Assembly: GCA_032124015.1 (NCBI GenBank)
Contig: JAQBEH010000024.1
Span: forward strand, 1-64,000
Direction of reading: 5' to 3'
Length of the DNA: 64,000 nt
From: DASRJG01 sp032124015
Lineage (GTDB): Bacteria; Acidobacteriota; Polarisedimenticolia; Polarisedimenticolales; DASRJG01
In this document: one piece after another, positions 50,921 to 59,987 of the stretch
Numbering within the stretch: position 1 is the stretch's first letter
How the letters are laid out: every line of letters starts with the position of its first letter
The notes under the pieces: generated by a model
Told to the model about the DNA's origin: nothing
Seen by the model: the letters and a program-made list of their open reading frames with translations, nothing else
Databases searched by the model: none
Made by a program: the position numbers and the translations under genes

Positions 50921-51828
50921 GTCCCGTCATCGCCCATCTTCGGTACTTCGTCTCCGACGCGGTGGACGAGTGGCGGCACAGCCCGGGCCCGAACCTCCTG
51001 GCGACCGCGACCCTCGCGGCCGTCATGTTCGTCGCGGGACTGAACTTCCTCATTCTCGCCAATCTCAAGGCGCACGTCGGCCGCTGGAAGAACGACCTGC
51101 GGGTTTCGGTCTACCTGGTCGACGGCGCGCGCGCGGCGGACGTGGACGCCCTTTACGCGAAGATTTCCGCCGTACCTGGGGTGGCGCGCGTGGAGCGCGT
51201 CGACAAGGACGAGGCTCTGCGTCGTTTCCGCGCCTCGTTCAGAGACCTGGCGGATGTTCCGGCGGAGCTCGAGACGAATCCGCTCCCCGCCTCCCTCGAG
51301 GTCGTTCTCGATTCCGGGCCGCAGGCGCGCGATACCGCGCGGTCCGTGGGCGAGGCCGTCGCTGGAGCGACGGTCGTCGAGGAGATTCGCTACGACCAAG
51401 CGTTCTTGGACCGTATCGACGCGCTTCTCGACATCGCGCGCTGGGGCGGGGCGAGCCTCGGGCTCGTCGTGCTGACGGCGGTCGCGTTCGTCGTATCGGG
51501 AGTCTTGCGCTTGACGGTGTATGCGCGACGCGACGAAATCGACATCATGAATCTCGTCGGCGCGTCGCCCATGCTCGTGCGCGGGCCGTTCCTCGTCGCC
51601 GGCGTGGCACAGGGTCTCATGGGCGGTCTGCTCGCGCTGTTCCTGGTCGAAGGCGCGCGGCGCGCGGCGCGCGGTTACGCCGGGGCGATTCCCGGCGGGT
51701 TGTTCGATCTGGCCGCAGGCAGTCCGCTGCCGCTCGGCCCGTCGTGCTTTGTCGTGTTCGTCGGGGCGGCACTCGGATTCGTGTCGGCTTGGTTCGCCGT
51801 GCGCGAGGCGAGGGACCTCGAGCGCTGA
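50917..51828 (+). CDS. ftsX: Cell division protein FtsX
   Basis: A 303-aa inner-membrane partner of FtsE with four transmembrane segments. The first (about 30-50) precedes a periplasmic domain (about 55-165), and three more lie toward the C-terminus. ATLAAVMFVAGLNFLILANL and YARRDEIDIMNLVGAS are characteristic. The GTG start overlaps the FtsE stop (GTGA). FtsEX relays ATP hydrolysis to amidase or hydrolase activators in the periplasm. Confidence 0.92.
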   Translation: MSPVIAHLRYFVSDAVDEWRHSPGPNLLATATLAAVMFVAGLNFLILANLKAHVGRWKNDLRVSVYLVDGARAADVDALYAKISAVPGVARVERVDKDEALRRFRASFRDLADVPAELETNPLPASLEVVLDSGPQARDTARSVGEAVAGATVVEEIRYDQAFLDRIDALLDIARWGGASLGLVVLTAVAFVVSGVLRLTVYARRDEIDIMNLVGASPMLVRGPFLVAGVAQGLMGGLLALFLVEGARRAARGYAGAIPGGLFDLAAGSPLPLGPSCFVVFVGAALGFVSAWFAVREARDLER

Positions 51829-51837
51829 GGCCGCTTC

Positions 51838-54837
51838 CTACCAGTCGTAAGCGATGAAAAACTCGCTGACCGCGTTGCTGACGTCGGCATCGACGGGGAC
51901 CAACTCGACGACGCCCGGTATCGTGGAGCCATTCACATAGCGCGTGTACGGCAGGCGTTTCGCCCAGGTAAAATTGAACTGCAACCCCAAGAGGTACATC
52001 TGGAAACCCATGCCCCACGTGGCGCGCAAGTCCTGCAATTGGTTTCTCGAGTCGTCCCACCACGAGAACGGGATGTTCGTGAAGGTTCCGTTGGGGTTGG
52101 GTTGCGCGCGCACGAACTGCAAGTCCGGGTCGTAAAACTCGTCGTTGGGGAGCCACGCGGTCCCGACGTCGAGAAAGACGACTCCGCGGATGTTCTGAAT
52201 CGGCCCGAATGGGAACCGCAACTCGTCGACGAACGGGAACCGCAACTCGAGATTGGCGCCCGCGACGTTCGATCCATAAAAGTCCCGGAAGTCGTAGCCG
52301 CGCAAAGTGTTGAGGCCCCCGACCCCATAGAAGATGTCGCGGCCGCCCGTGTTGATGATCCCCACGGTGCGAAACGCCAGCAGGGACCGTCGCGTCAGCT
52401 GCTTGTATGCGCGGAAATCCAGCTCGTACTGGAGGACGTTGCCGGCCAGATCGCCCCCGAGATTCAGACCGTAGGTCACCCCCACTTCGAAGCGCTTTCC
52501 CTGGAACGGGCCGAACGATTGGAAGCGTGTGGTGTCGCCGACGATGGATGTCCGGAACGTAAGGAAGCGATCGCTCACCGACGCGAAGTCCGTCACGACG
52601 AAGCCGTTGGCATCGATGCTATAGCCGACGAAGATGTCTTGCGCGGCGTCGGAGGCCGTGACCGAGGCGTCGACGCGGTAGTAGCGGTTGATCGGGAACT
52701 GGGCGAAGAACTCCGCACCCGAGTTTCTCTGTGACTGCCTGGAGCTGCCGCTAAACCCTCCGCTGGACAGGTAGTAGTCGCGCAGGTCGAACAGAGTCAC
52801 GCCCCACCGGTTGCGACGTTTGAGGTTCAGGTAAGTGGCCACGAAGTTCGAGAAGGTGGCCACGCTGTAGTACTGCACGCCGATTCGGTGGTCGCCGAGC
52901 AGATCGGCGAATTGCAGCACGACATTCGAGAGGAAGGTCCCGTCATTTGCGACTCCGATGCTGATCGATGGTGCTTCGAGGTCCCATTTCAGTTTGTACG
53001 GCTTGATGGTGGCGACGTCGACCTTCAGATTGAGTGGCGGCTCGAAAGGCACGGCCTCGGCGGCGCCGGCCACCGCCGGTTCGGACGACGGAAGAGCCTC
53101 CGACGGCTTTACCGGCATGCGATACAACCGGAACGTTCCGCCGAAGTAGGCGGTCATGACGAGGTAGGGCTCCCCCTCTCTCGGCGCCATCTCGACGGGC
53201 GAGAAACAGCCCCCCACGACGTCGGTGTACTGGCGGGTCTCTCCCGAGGCCAGGTCCAGCGCGAAGATGTTGAAAACTCCGTAGCCTCCGCGGTCCGACG
53301 AGAAAAAGACGGTCTTGCCGTCCCGCGAATACGACGGTTGGATGTCGACCGAAGGGCCGAAGGTCAGCTGGGTCTTCTGGGCCGCATCCGAAAGTTCCAC
53401 CGAGAAAACTTTCCACGAGATGCCGATCCGCCGGTTGTACAGCACGGTGACGCCGTCCGGGGCGTACCACGGGTTCGCGTCGTAATCGTTGTCCTGGGTG
53501 AGATTGCGGATCGCCTTCGTCGCGAGATCCAGCTCGAAGATGTCGACCACGCCGTTCTTGTTGCCCTCGAACGCGATGCGTTTGCCGTCCGGCGAAAACG
53601 CCGGGCTCGCGCCCTGCGCGATTCCGGGAAGAGTGATGATCTGCTCGAGCTTGCCGTGCAACGAATCGTAGATCGCAATCTTGCGCGTGTTTTCCTTGCG
53701 TACGAAAACAGCGATCTGGTCGCCGGTCGGCGACCAGGAAAGGTCGCGTCGCCCGGAGAACGCTTCGGTGACGAGATAGCGGTACTTGTTGGACCAGCCC
53801 TTGGTCAGGTTCTTGACCTGCTTCCCGTCCTCGGCGGAGAGCACGACGAGATCCAGGTCCATCTTGGGGGATGCGAGCGCTGCGACCAGCTCGCCTGAGG
53901 GTGAGAGGGTCGGCGAGAACGTGAACACGCCCTTTTTGTGAATCCCGATTTCTGGTCCGTAGTCGTCGGGGCTCTTCTTTTCGAGGAGAACCGGAAAGTA
54001 CTTTTGACGGAGGTATCGGTTGAAGTTCCGGTCGAAGGTATTCATATCGACACCGAACGCCTCTTTGACCGCCTTTTCGACGTTGCCGGTCAAGAGGACC
54101 TTGCGGTACTCGTAGATGAAGTTGTGAACGCCTTCCGTGCCGTAATCCTGCTCGATGAAGTCGAAGACGGCATGGCCGAAGCGGTAGCTCAGATAGGACA
54201 GCGAATCGAACGCCTGGATGGGCGGAATGAAGTTGTTGACGACCGCGTCCCGGATGACCATCCGGTCGAGGCTTTCCTCGTCCTGCCCGAAATACGACGC
54301 CATCCCCTCGACGAGCCATATGGGAATCCGGGCGCGCAGCGCCCGCCCGAGGTACCCCTCGAAGAAGAGCGAGTACTGGAAGATGTGCGTGAGCTCGTGC
54401 GAAATGAGCTTGTAGAGTTTGTCCGGCGGCTGGTCGATCGGCAGGACGATCCGGTTCTGCACGTATTCCGCGAACGCTCCGACCGCCTCGGGAAGCTCTT
54501 CGAGGACGACGTTCGTCTCCTCGAACTCCCCATGGGTCTTGTAGATCACCATCGGGATGCGGAAGCGCAGCTCGTGGTCGAGTTCCTTGCTCAATCGGAC
54601 GTAGGCGCTCTCCGCGTCCGAGACGACCTCGTCGAGAAAAGGCTGGGACTCGGGGTAGAAGTAGACGTCGAAGTGCGGTGACTTGTAAACCTTCCAGTGG
54701 AAGTTGTCGTAGGCGATCTTGTTCTGCCCGAAAACTCGGTAGTACTGAGCCATCGCCGGGTGGGCGCTCCACGCCGCGAAAGCGAAAACGAGGGCGGCGA
54801 CTACCGTGGTCGTGCGCCGCCGATGCGGAATCGTCAT
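51838..54837 (-). CDS. Surface protein: MA-type peptidase, TolB-like propeller and outer-membrane barrel
   Basis: A 999-aa exported protein in three parts. After a signal peptide (1-31, ending AHPAMAQ), residues 35-280 form a gluzincin-like domain with HELTHIFQY and a downstream EGMASYFGQ. Residues about 310-600 hold beta-propeller repeats of the TolB/PD40 kind (SPAFSPDGKRIAFEG, NPWYAPDGV, PSYSRDGKTVFFSSD). The last 350 residues resemble a BamA/Omp85-type barrel, with GVGGLNTLRGYDFRDF and ending in an aromatic strand (SEFFIAYDW). It probably sits in the outer membrane with the protease facing the periplasm. It is encoded 13 nt after a TPR protein. Its substrate is unknown. Confidence 0.82.
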   Translation of the reverse strand: MTIPHRRRTTTVVAALVFAFAAWSAHPAMAQYYRVFGQNKIAYDNFHWKVYKSPHFDVYFYPESQPFLDEVVSDAESAYVRLSKELDHELRFRIPMVIYKTHGEFEETNVVLEELPEAVGAFAEYVQNRIVLPIDQPPDKLYKLISHELTHIFQYSLFFEGYLGRALRARIPIWLVEGMASYFGQDEESLDRMVIRDAVVNNFIPPIQAFDSLSYLSYRFGHAVFDFIEQDYGTEGVHNFIYEYRKVLLTGNVEKAVKEAFGVDMNTFDRNFNRYLRQKYFPVLLEKKSPDDYGPEIGIHKKGVFTFSPTLSPSGELVAALASPKMDLDLVVLSAEDGKQVKNLTKGWSNKYRYLVTEAFSGRRDLSWSPTGDQIAVFVRKENTRKIAIYDSLHGKLEQIITLPGIAQGASPAFSPDGKRIAFEGNKNGVVDIFELDLATKAIRNLTQDNDYDANPWYAPDGVTVLYNRRIGISWKVFSVELSDAAQKTQLTFGPSVDIQPSYSRDGKTVFFSSDRGGYGVFNIFALDLASGETRQYTDVVGGCFSPVEMAPREGEPYLVMTAYFGGTFRLYRMPVKPSEALPSSEPAVAGAAEAVPFEPPLNLKVDVATIKPYKLKWDLEAPSISIGVANDGTFLSNVVLQFADLLGDHRIGVQYYSVATFSNFVATYLNLKRRNRWGVTLFDLRDYYLSSGGFSGSSRQSQRNSGAEFFAQFPINRYYRVDASVTASDAAQDIFVGYSIDANGFVVTDFASVSDRFLTFRTSIVGDTTRFQSFGPFQGKRFEVGVTYGLNLGGDLAGNVLQYELDFRAYKQLTRRSLLAFRTVGIINTGGRDIFYGVGGLNTLRGYDFRDFYGSNVAGANLELRFPFVDELRFPFGPIQNIRGVVFLDVGTAWLPNDEFYDPDLQFVRAQPNPNGTFTNIPFSWWDDSRNQLQDLRATWGMGFQMYLLGLQFNFTWAKRLPYTRYVNGSTIPGVVELVPVDADVSNAVSEFFIAYDW

Positions 54838-54850
54838 AGGGGCTCCGAGC

Positions 54851-55876
54851 TTATCCCTTGAAGAGCAGTCGTTGATCCGTCCGGGTCCGCGAGGCGACGA
54901 CGGATAGCACGTCGCTCGCGGTCGAATTCCCCAGTTCGTAGAACGCACTGATCGGGTCGTTAGCCTTGCCACGGAACACCGCTTGCCGCTGCAGGCGATC
55001 GCGGAACAGGAGTGATCCATCGGCGCCGCGGAAGTACAGAGCATTCAACTCGAACGTGAATTCCTCTTGCTCGACGAAGACCGTCTGCCGGACCTTCTGC
55101 CCCGTCGTCTCGCTGACAAAATCGACATTCTCGAAGCCCGACGCGTCGCGCTTCGAAAAGCGCACGGCGCCGGTGACGATGACGTCGGATCCGTGCTCGT
55201 GCCCGAGCCATTTGAAGAACTCAGCGTTTTTTGCCATGTCCTCGAGCGTCTGCTCCGGAACCGCCGGGGGGGGCGTGATGTTTTGGATCGTGAACGAGGT
55301 GTGCTTCCGAAACTCGTTGCGGAGGAAGTGGACGATCTCGCGGTTGACGTCGACCAAGTCCGAGTCGTTGACGAGGAAGCTCGCGACCAGGACGGTCTTG
55401 ACGCCGTCGAGCTTGAGTCGGGGCGGAAGTGGCAACGAAACGGCGACCTCGACGACGTCCCGCCCTCGCTTCTTGCGCCACTCGAAGGAAGCGTCTGCGG
55501 GCGGAACGGACGAGAGTTCCGCATCGGACGAACGACCCCAGAACGAAGCGGAGCGCATGGCATTGTCGTAAATGCGGGAGTCTCGACCCCCGGCGGCGAG
55601 GGCCCGCCTGTAGAGCTCGCCGGCACGATCGGGTTTGCCCAGCGCCTCTTCGGCGATCGCCAGGTTGTTCAGGAGGCGGGGGTCGGCCGGGTTCTGTTTC
55701 AGTGCCTGTTCCCAACGGAACTTGGCCTCGCGCCAGTTGCCGCCGCGGGCCATTTCCGTGCCGAAGCGGAGGAGCTCGTCAATGGTGGCGTAGGCTGCGA
55801 TCGCAGGCAGACAGAACCCGATCACGACGACACCGGCCGCGAGGAAAAGGCGCCACCGCCGGTGACGGATGGTCAT
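54851..55876 (-). CDS. Exported TPR protein, unknown function
   Basis: A 341-aa protein with a signal peptide (about 1-28, ending PAIAAYA) and two tetratricopeptide repeats (WREAKFRWEQALKQNPADPRLLNNLAIAEEALGKPDRAGELYRRAL). The C-terminal 200 residues form an alpha/beta domain with VLVASFLVNDSDLVDVNREIVHFL and GSDVIVTGAVRF. This recalls CsgG/FlgO-like envelope proteins that bring lipoprotein-like factors together, though the match is loose. It is the first gene of a two-gene unit with the large peptidase/propeller/barrel protein, and the two may be assembled together. Confidence 0.6.
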   Translation of the reverse strand: MTIRHRRWRLFLAAGVVVIGFCLPAIAAYATIDELLRFGTEMARGGNWREAKFRWEQALKQNPADPRLLNNLAIAEEALGKPDRAGELYRRALAAGGRDSRIYDNAMRSASFWGRSSDAELSSVPPADASFEWRKKRGRDVVEVAVSLPLPPRLKLDGVKTVLVASFLVNDSDLVDVNREIVHFLRNEFRKHTSFTIQNITPPPAVPEQTLEDMAKNAEFFKWLGHEHGSDVIVTGAVRFSKRDASGFENVDFVSETTGQKVRQTVFVEQEEFTFELNALYFRGADGSLLFRDRLQRQAVFRGKANDPISAFYELGNSTASDVLSVVASRTRTDQRLLFKG

Positions 55877-55931
55877 TCTCGTCCCTCGCCCTCGTCCGAT
55901 CGCCTCGATCTCCTCCTCGGCGCGGGCCTTC

Positions 55932-55937
55932 GCATAA
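55932..55937 (+). promoter_or_regulatory. Probable -10 (CATAAT) for aroA
   Basis: CATAAT matches five of six consensus bases, 14 nt before the aroA ATG in a 75-nt divergent gap. No -35 is clear. Confidence 0.35.
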
Positions 55938-55951
55938 TACACTCGCTCGGG

Positions 55952-57232
55952 ATGGCGACGCGCTGCATCGAACCCGCAAAAGGCCCGGTAGACGCTGACT
56001 TCCTCGCGATGCCGTCGAAGAGTGCCACACACCGGGCGCTCGTGGCGGCCGCCCTCGCGGATGGCCTCAGCGAGATCCGCGAACCGCTCGATGCCGACGA
56101 TACCCGCCGCACGCTACAAGGTTTGCGTGAATTAGGAATCGGCGTCGAAGAGCGGGGACGCGTCTGGGCGGTCCACGGCGGGGCGGGAGCGGTCCCCGGA
56201 GGCGCAACGATCGATCTGGGTGCTTCCGGAACTTCCGGGCGGTTCCTCGCCGCGCTGGCGACGCTCGGCGGTAGGCCGTCGATCCTCGATGGATCTGTGC
56301 GTCTACGTGAGCGGCCCATGCGGGAGCTGATCCAAGCGCTCTCCACGCTGGGCGCGACCGTCGACGCCTCGGGCGGTTCGGGGTTCCCCCTCAGCGCGGG
56401 AGGGGCCCCGGTGCGCGGTGGAACGGTGGTTGTGTCCGGGGCGCGCAGCAGCCAATTCGCGAGCGCTTTGCTCCTGGCGGGCCCGTCATTTCAACAGGGT
56501 CTCCGTCTCGAGGTCGCCCCGCCCCGCGTGTCCTTCTCCTACGTTCGCATGACCGTCGAGATGCTCGAGACTTTCGGCGCAAGCGTCTCGACGGTGGGGG
56601 AAGCGCGGTTCGTGGTGCCGCCGCAACGGCTCCGGGCGACGACCGTCTCGATCGAGGGCGATCACTCCTCGGCCTCGTACCTGTTCGGAGCGGCTGCGAT
56701 CCTCGGTGGCCGGGTCCGGATTCGAGGACTGCGCGCGGACAGCGCCCAGCCCGACGCGAGATTTCCGCGCGACCTGGGTACTCTCGGGTGCCGGGTCGAC
56801 TATGGCGACGACAACATCGTCGTCGAGGGAACCGGACGCGTGCCGCCCTTCGCCTGGGACCTCGCGGACGCCCCCGACCTCGCCCCCACGGCCGCCGTGC
56901 TGGCGCTGTTTGCCGAAGGCCCGTGCGCGCTATCCGGATTGCAACATTTGACGCTGAAAGAGTCCGACCGCCTGGCGGTGCTCCAGGAGAATCTCACGCG
57001 CCTGGGCGCACGTACCGCGGTGGAGGCAGCCACGCTCTCGATCAATCCGCCGGCGCGAGGGGTGGCCCATGGGGGAACGATCCGGGTCGCGGGCGATCAC
57101 CGCATAGCGATGGCGTTCGCGTTGGCTGGTCTGGTGATCCCCGGGGTGATCGTAGACGACCCGGGCGTTGTGGCGAAATCGTACCCCCGATTCTGGGACG
57201 ACCTCGCTGCGCTCGTCAGAACTGGAAGCTGA
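55952..57232 (+). CDS. aroA: 3-phosphoshikimate 1-carboxyvinyltransferase (EPSP synthase)
   Basis: A 426-aa enzyme of the shikimate pathway, joining shikimate-3-phosphate and PEP. Landmarks are PSKSATHRALVAAALA, the PEP-site loop LGASGTSGRFLAAL (NSGTTMR in most homologues, so the loop is divergent), GARSSQFASALLLAG, DHSSASYLFGAA, LKESDRLAVL, and GDHRIAMAFALAGL. Both inverted half-domains are complete. The ATG is preceded by GGG only. Its 3' end overlaps a convergent outer-membrane protein gene by 17 bp. Confidence 0.92.
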   Translation: MATRCIEPAKGPVDADFLAMPSKSATHRALVAAALADGLSEIREPLDADDTRRTLQGLRELGIGVEERGRVWAVHGGAGAVPGGATIDLGASGTSGRFLAALATLGGRPSILDGSVRLRERPMRELIQALSTLGATVDASGGSGFPLSAGGAPVRGGTVVVSGARSSQFASALLLAGPSFQQGLRLEVAPPRVSFSYVRMTVEMLETFGASVSTVGEARFVVPPQRLRATTVSIEGDHSSASYLFGAAAILGGRVRIRGLRADSAQPDARFPRDLGTLGCRVDYGDDNIVVEGTGRVPPFAWDLADAPDLAPTAAVLALFAEGPCALSGLQHLTLKESDRLAVLQENLTRLGARTAVEAATLSINPPARGVAHGGTIRVAGDHRIAMAFALAGLVIPGVIVDDPGVVAKSYPRFWDDLAALVRTGS

Positions 57233-58466
57233 GCCCCAAGTTGATCGATGACACGATGTAGTCGCGCGACACGAATCGTGCTGTCGTTCCAAGCGCGATC
57301 TGGGAGGCATTGTCCGGGAGCGAAAGTTCGGTTGGAAGCAGCATGGCGTCGAGATACCCCGTGGTGTTCCAGTCGAGGATCATGTTGAAACCCTCGAGCA
57401 GTTTGACGCGGATGCCCGCCTCGAATGTCGTGTTCCACGTCGATTTGGATAGGCTTTCGTCAATGTGTCCCGGGCCCGGATAGTAGGCGCCGACGACGGC
57501 CGGGTCACGCGAAATGTACGTAAACGTCCCTGAGTCCGTGTCGAGCGACTCCAAGATGAATGCGGCCTGCACGAGGGCGTAAAGGGTCAGGCGCTGCCGG
57601 AAGAAATTGAACTGGATCTCTCCCGAGCCCACCGGTCCCCAGCCACTCGTCGCTTGTTGCATGAGGATCAGATCGAGCGTAGCGCCGTTGGAGTAACCAA
57701 CACCGCTGGTGCTCGAGGCGCCCGTCACCCACGCGGGAGTCGCGATCGCCCCATCGAAAGTCAGGTAGCGGATCCCGGCGGTCCACCGCGAGCGAATCCT
57801 CACCCCGCCAAACTCGCGGCGGTAGTAGAGATCCCACGTTTGGATCCGGTTGCCGAGGTTTTTTGGAACCGCTGCCGACAGGTTGGCGGTCGTCGCGGGG
57901 TACTTGATTTCGTCGGGGTCCGGAACACCGTTCCCATTCGTATCGTCGGCGATGGAGTTCCAAGTGGGCGGTGTTTTCGTCGACGTCAGCAGTCCGTTAC
58001 GGACCGTGACTTGCCACCAAGGGAGTTGGTACCCGATCACGATCGCGGGCTGGTTACCGGAAGACTGATAGCTGCTCTGCGTGCCCGTTGCGTCGAGCTC
58101 GAACGTGCCGTCGGAAATACCGGTGTAAGTCAACAGGTACTGGCCGCGGTCACGCGGGAGGGTCCAACCCGCGGTGAACTGTCCGATCTGGTTCCCGCTG
58201 AAGTTGAGACTATTCAAGGAATTCGACTTGACGCCGCTTTGCAGCGAATTGTCGATGGTGTCGATCGACGCCGAACCGCCGCGCGTCTCGAGGTACATCG
58301 CGAAGTGGTCGCCGAAGAACGGGTCTTTCTTCTTGGGTGTTTCCGTCGCTGCCACTGGCGGAGCCTCGTTGTTCGGGGGAGGGGGGTCTTCGGCCAGCGC
58401 CGGCAGCGATACGACGCCGAAACCTATCGAAAAGACCCCCGATGCCAGCCGCCTCTTCCAACTCAT
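57216..58466 (-). CDS. Outer-membrane beta-barrel protein, unknown function
   Basis: A 416-aa exported protein. A signal peptide (about 1-26) ends SLPALAED and is followed by a Pro-rich linker (DPPPPNNEAPP). The remainder alternates aromatic and polar residues like a beta-barrel, with YLTYTGISDGTFEL and ending in SINLGLSFQF, a typical C-terminal aromatic strand. The segment DDTNGNGVPDPDEI resembles a calcium-binding loop and probably lies in an external turn. The ATG at 58466 follows GGGGG. I do not recognise a named family. It has its own promoter at 58552-58580. Confidence 0.7.
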   Translation of the reverse strand: MSWKRRLASGVFSIGFGVVSLPALAEDPPPPNNEAPPVAATETPKKKDPFFGDHFAMYLETRGGSASIDTIDNSLQSGVKSNSLNSLNFSGNQIGQFTAGWTLPRDRGQYLLTYTGISDGTFELDATGTQSSYQSSGNQPAIVIGYQLPWWQVTVRNGLLTSTKTPPTWNSIADDTNGNGVPDPDEIKYPATTANLSAAVPKNLGNRIQTWDLYYRREFGGVRIRSRWTAGIRYLTFDGAIATPAWVTGASSTSGVGYSNGATLDLILMQQATSGWGPVGSGEIQFNFFRQRLTLYALVQAAFILESLDTDSGTFTYISRDPAVVGAYYPGPGHIDESLSKSTWNTTFEAGIRVKLLEGFNMILDWNTTGYLDAMLLPTELSLPDNASQIALGTTARFVSRDYIVSSINLGLSFQF

Positions 58467-58551
58467 GTAACGACCCCCTGCAACTTCAATCGGCCGCACG
58501 ATACCGCAATCGAATCCATGCTTCACGCTTCGACAGACCGGAGAGCCTGCC

Positions 58552-58580
58552 TATATAGAGAAAACCCGGACGCACGTCAA
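58552..58580 (-). promoter_or_regulatory. Sigma-70 promoter of the beta-barrel gene
   Basis: TTGACG (minus strand, 58575-58580), a 17-nt spacer, and TATATA (58552-58557) give a near-consensus promoter. It has a leader of about 80 nt before the ATG at 58466. Confidence 0.6.
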
Positions 58581-58634
58581 GCACGGCTCGCTCCAGAACG
58601 ATCTTCGTGCTGCATCGGTGCAGAGCCGCCACCG

Positions 58635-58643
58635 TGCTATTAT
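58635..58643 (+). promoter_or_regulatory. Extended -10 (TGCTATTAT) for the FadL-type gene
   Basis: TGn followed by TATTAT is a strong extended -10, 81 nt before the ATG at 58725. The -35 region is weak. Confidence 0.4.
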
Positions 58644-58667
58644 CCCGCCGCTGAAAATAGTCGTGCG

Positions 58668-58687
58668 GAAAGGGCGCGAGCCCTTTC
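58668..58687 (+). promoter_or_regulatory. 5'-leader stem-loop with GNRA tetraloop
   Basis: GAAAGGGC-GCGA-GCCCTTTC gives a perfect 8-bp stem capped by a GCGA tetraloop of the GNRA type, in the mRNA leader. It could stabilise the message or act as an RNA-binding site. Confidence 0.4.
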
Positions 58688-58724
58688 GGAGCCCAACTTG
58701 CCCGTCTTGGAGGATCCAAGCGCC

Positions 58725-59930
58725 ATGAACAAGCGAAGCCTACTGATTCTCGCCGTGATCGTTGTTTTGGCCGCTGCTCCCGCCTTTGCCTCGGGATTCG
58801 GATTCTACGAGCAGAGCGCAAAGGCCTCCGGCCAGGCCGGAGCGTGGGTTGCGCGCGCGGATGACGCTGCGGCGAACTGGTACAACCCGGCCGCCCTGGT
58901 GAACCTGACGGGACGTGAGGTCCAGTTCGGTTTCAACTATCTCGATACCGGCGCCGACACGCAGTTCAGCCCGACCGCGGATCCGAACGTGTCCATCGAC
59001 GCTGAGTCGAACGGCCTCTTCCCCTCGCACTTCTACTTTTCTCAAAAGATCAACGACCGTATCGCTTGGGGAGTCGGGCTCAACAACCCGTTCGGTCTCG
59101 TTACCGAGTGGGGCGATTCGTCGGTCACCCCGTTCAGCAGGCGCGCGGAGTTGGCGACCTACCTGGTCAACCCCAATATCGCGTTCAAGATGGGCAATTT
59201 CTGGTCTGTGGCGTTCGGAGCCGACTACCTCGTGGCGGAAATCAAGGAGTATTCGTTCGACGTCGTGCCGCAAACGATCACGACCAACCTCACCGGAGAA
59301 GGCGACGCCTGGGGTTATAACTTCGCCCTGCAGTTCAAGAACAAATACTTCTCCATCGCCGGGCAGTATCGGTCGGCGCTGAAGGTCAACGTCGACGGAA
59401 ATATCACCGTCGACCCGCCCCTGTCCGCCTTGAACTCCGCCGCCACGACCAAGCTCAACCTGCCGGGTCAAACGATGCTAGGCATGGCCTGGACCGGTAA
59501 GCGCGTCGATGTCGAAGTCGGGGCTTACTACACGCAGTGGAACTACTTCAAGAGCCTCGACGTTTCGTTCACCAACCCCGACACGTCCCCGATCAGCCTG
59601 GCCGAGAACTGGACCGGTACGTGGTCGTGGCGACTTGGCCTCGCGTTTCGTCTCGGCGAGGAAATGAAAAACGAGATCCGCGTCGGCGCCGTGTTCGACG
59701 AGACCCCGATCCCCACCCAGTACCTCCGTCCCTCGATCCCGGACGCCGACCGGACCGGCTACACGTTGGGCTACGGCTACCTGGCCAAGAGGTGGGGTAT
59801 CGACGTCTACACCATGTACCTCGATTTCGACTCCGTGACGGCCACCGGAGATCCGGCCGACGGCGTGCTTCCGGGGACCTACACCACCACGATCTGGCTC
59901 GTCGGCGTGACGGGCAAGTACCGCTTCTGA
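58725..59930 (+). CDS. fadL: FadL/OmpP1-type outer-membrane transporter
   Basis: A 401-aa porin-like protein. A signal peptide (1-22) ends PAFA, and the mature N-terminus reads SGFGFYEQSAKASGQAGAWVARADDAAANWYNPAAL. That is the FadL hatch signature (polar residues around a NPAA motif). The rest is beta-strand-like, ending TGKYRF. FadL proteins pass long-chain fatty acids and other hydrophobic molecules across the outer membrane. The link to the beta-oxidation genes 11 kb away is only functional. The ATG follows GGAGGA with a 10-nt spacing. Confidence 0.88.
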   Translation: MNKRSLLILAVIVVLAAAPAFASGFGFYEQSAKASGQAGAWVARADDAAANWYNPAALVNLTGREVQFGFNYLDTGADTQFSPTADPNVSIDAESNGLFPSHFYFSQKINDRIAWGVGLNNPFGLVTEWGDSSVTPFSRRAELATYLVNPNIAFKMGNFWSVAFGADYLVAEIKEYSFDVVPQTITTNLTGEGDAWGYNFALQFKNKYFSIAGQYRSALKVNVDGNITVDPPLSALNSAATTKLNLPGQTMLGMAWTGKRVDVEVGAYYTQWNYFKSLDVSFTNPDTSPISLAENWTGTWSWRLGLAFRLGEEMKNEIRVGAVFDETPIPTQYLRPSIPDADRTGYTLGYGYLAKRWGIDVYTMYLDFDSVTATGDPADGVLPGTYTTTIWLVGVTGKYRF

Positions 59931-59943
59931 TCTCGGGTTCGAC

Positions 59944-59975
59944 GGCACAGCGAGACCACCCGGTCTCCCGGTGCC
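59944..59975 (+). terminator. Long stem-loop between fadL and the adenylate-forming remnant
   Basis: GGCAC-AGC-GAGACC-ACCC-GGTCTC-CCG-GTGCC forms an inner 6-bp and an outer 5-bp stem separated by a 3x3 internal loop. It has no T-run. It may attenuate transcription or structure the next gene's leader. Confidence 0.35.
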
Positions 59976-59987
59976 GCGCCGATTCCC

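Noticed and set aside
52943..54772. 609-codon minus-strand ORF in another frame of the surface-protein gene
   Set aside because: It is a frame-shadow of the 999-aa gene and is Arg-rich without signal peptide or motifs.
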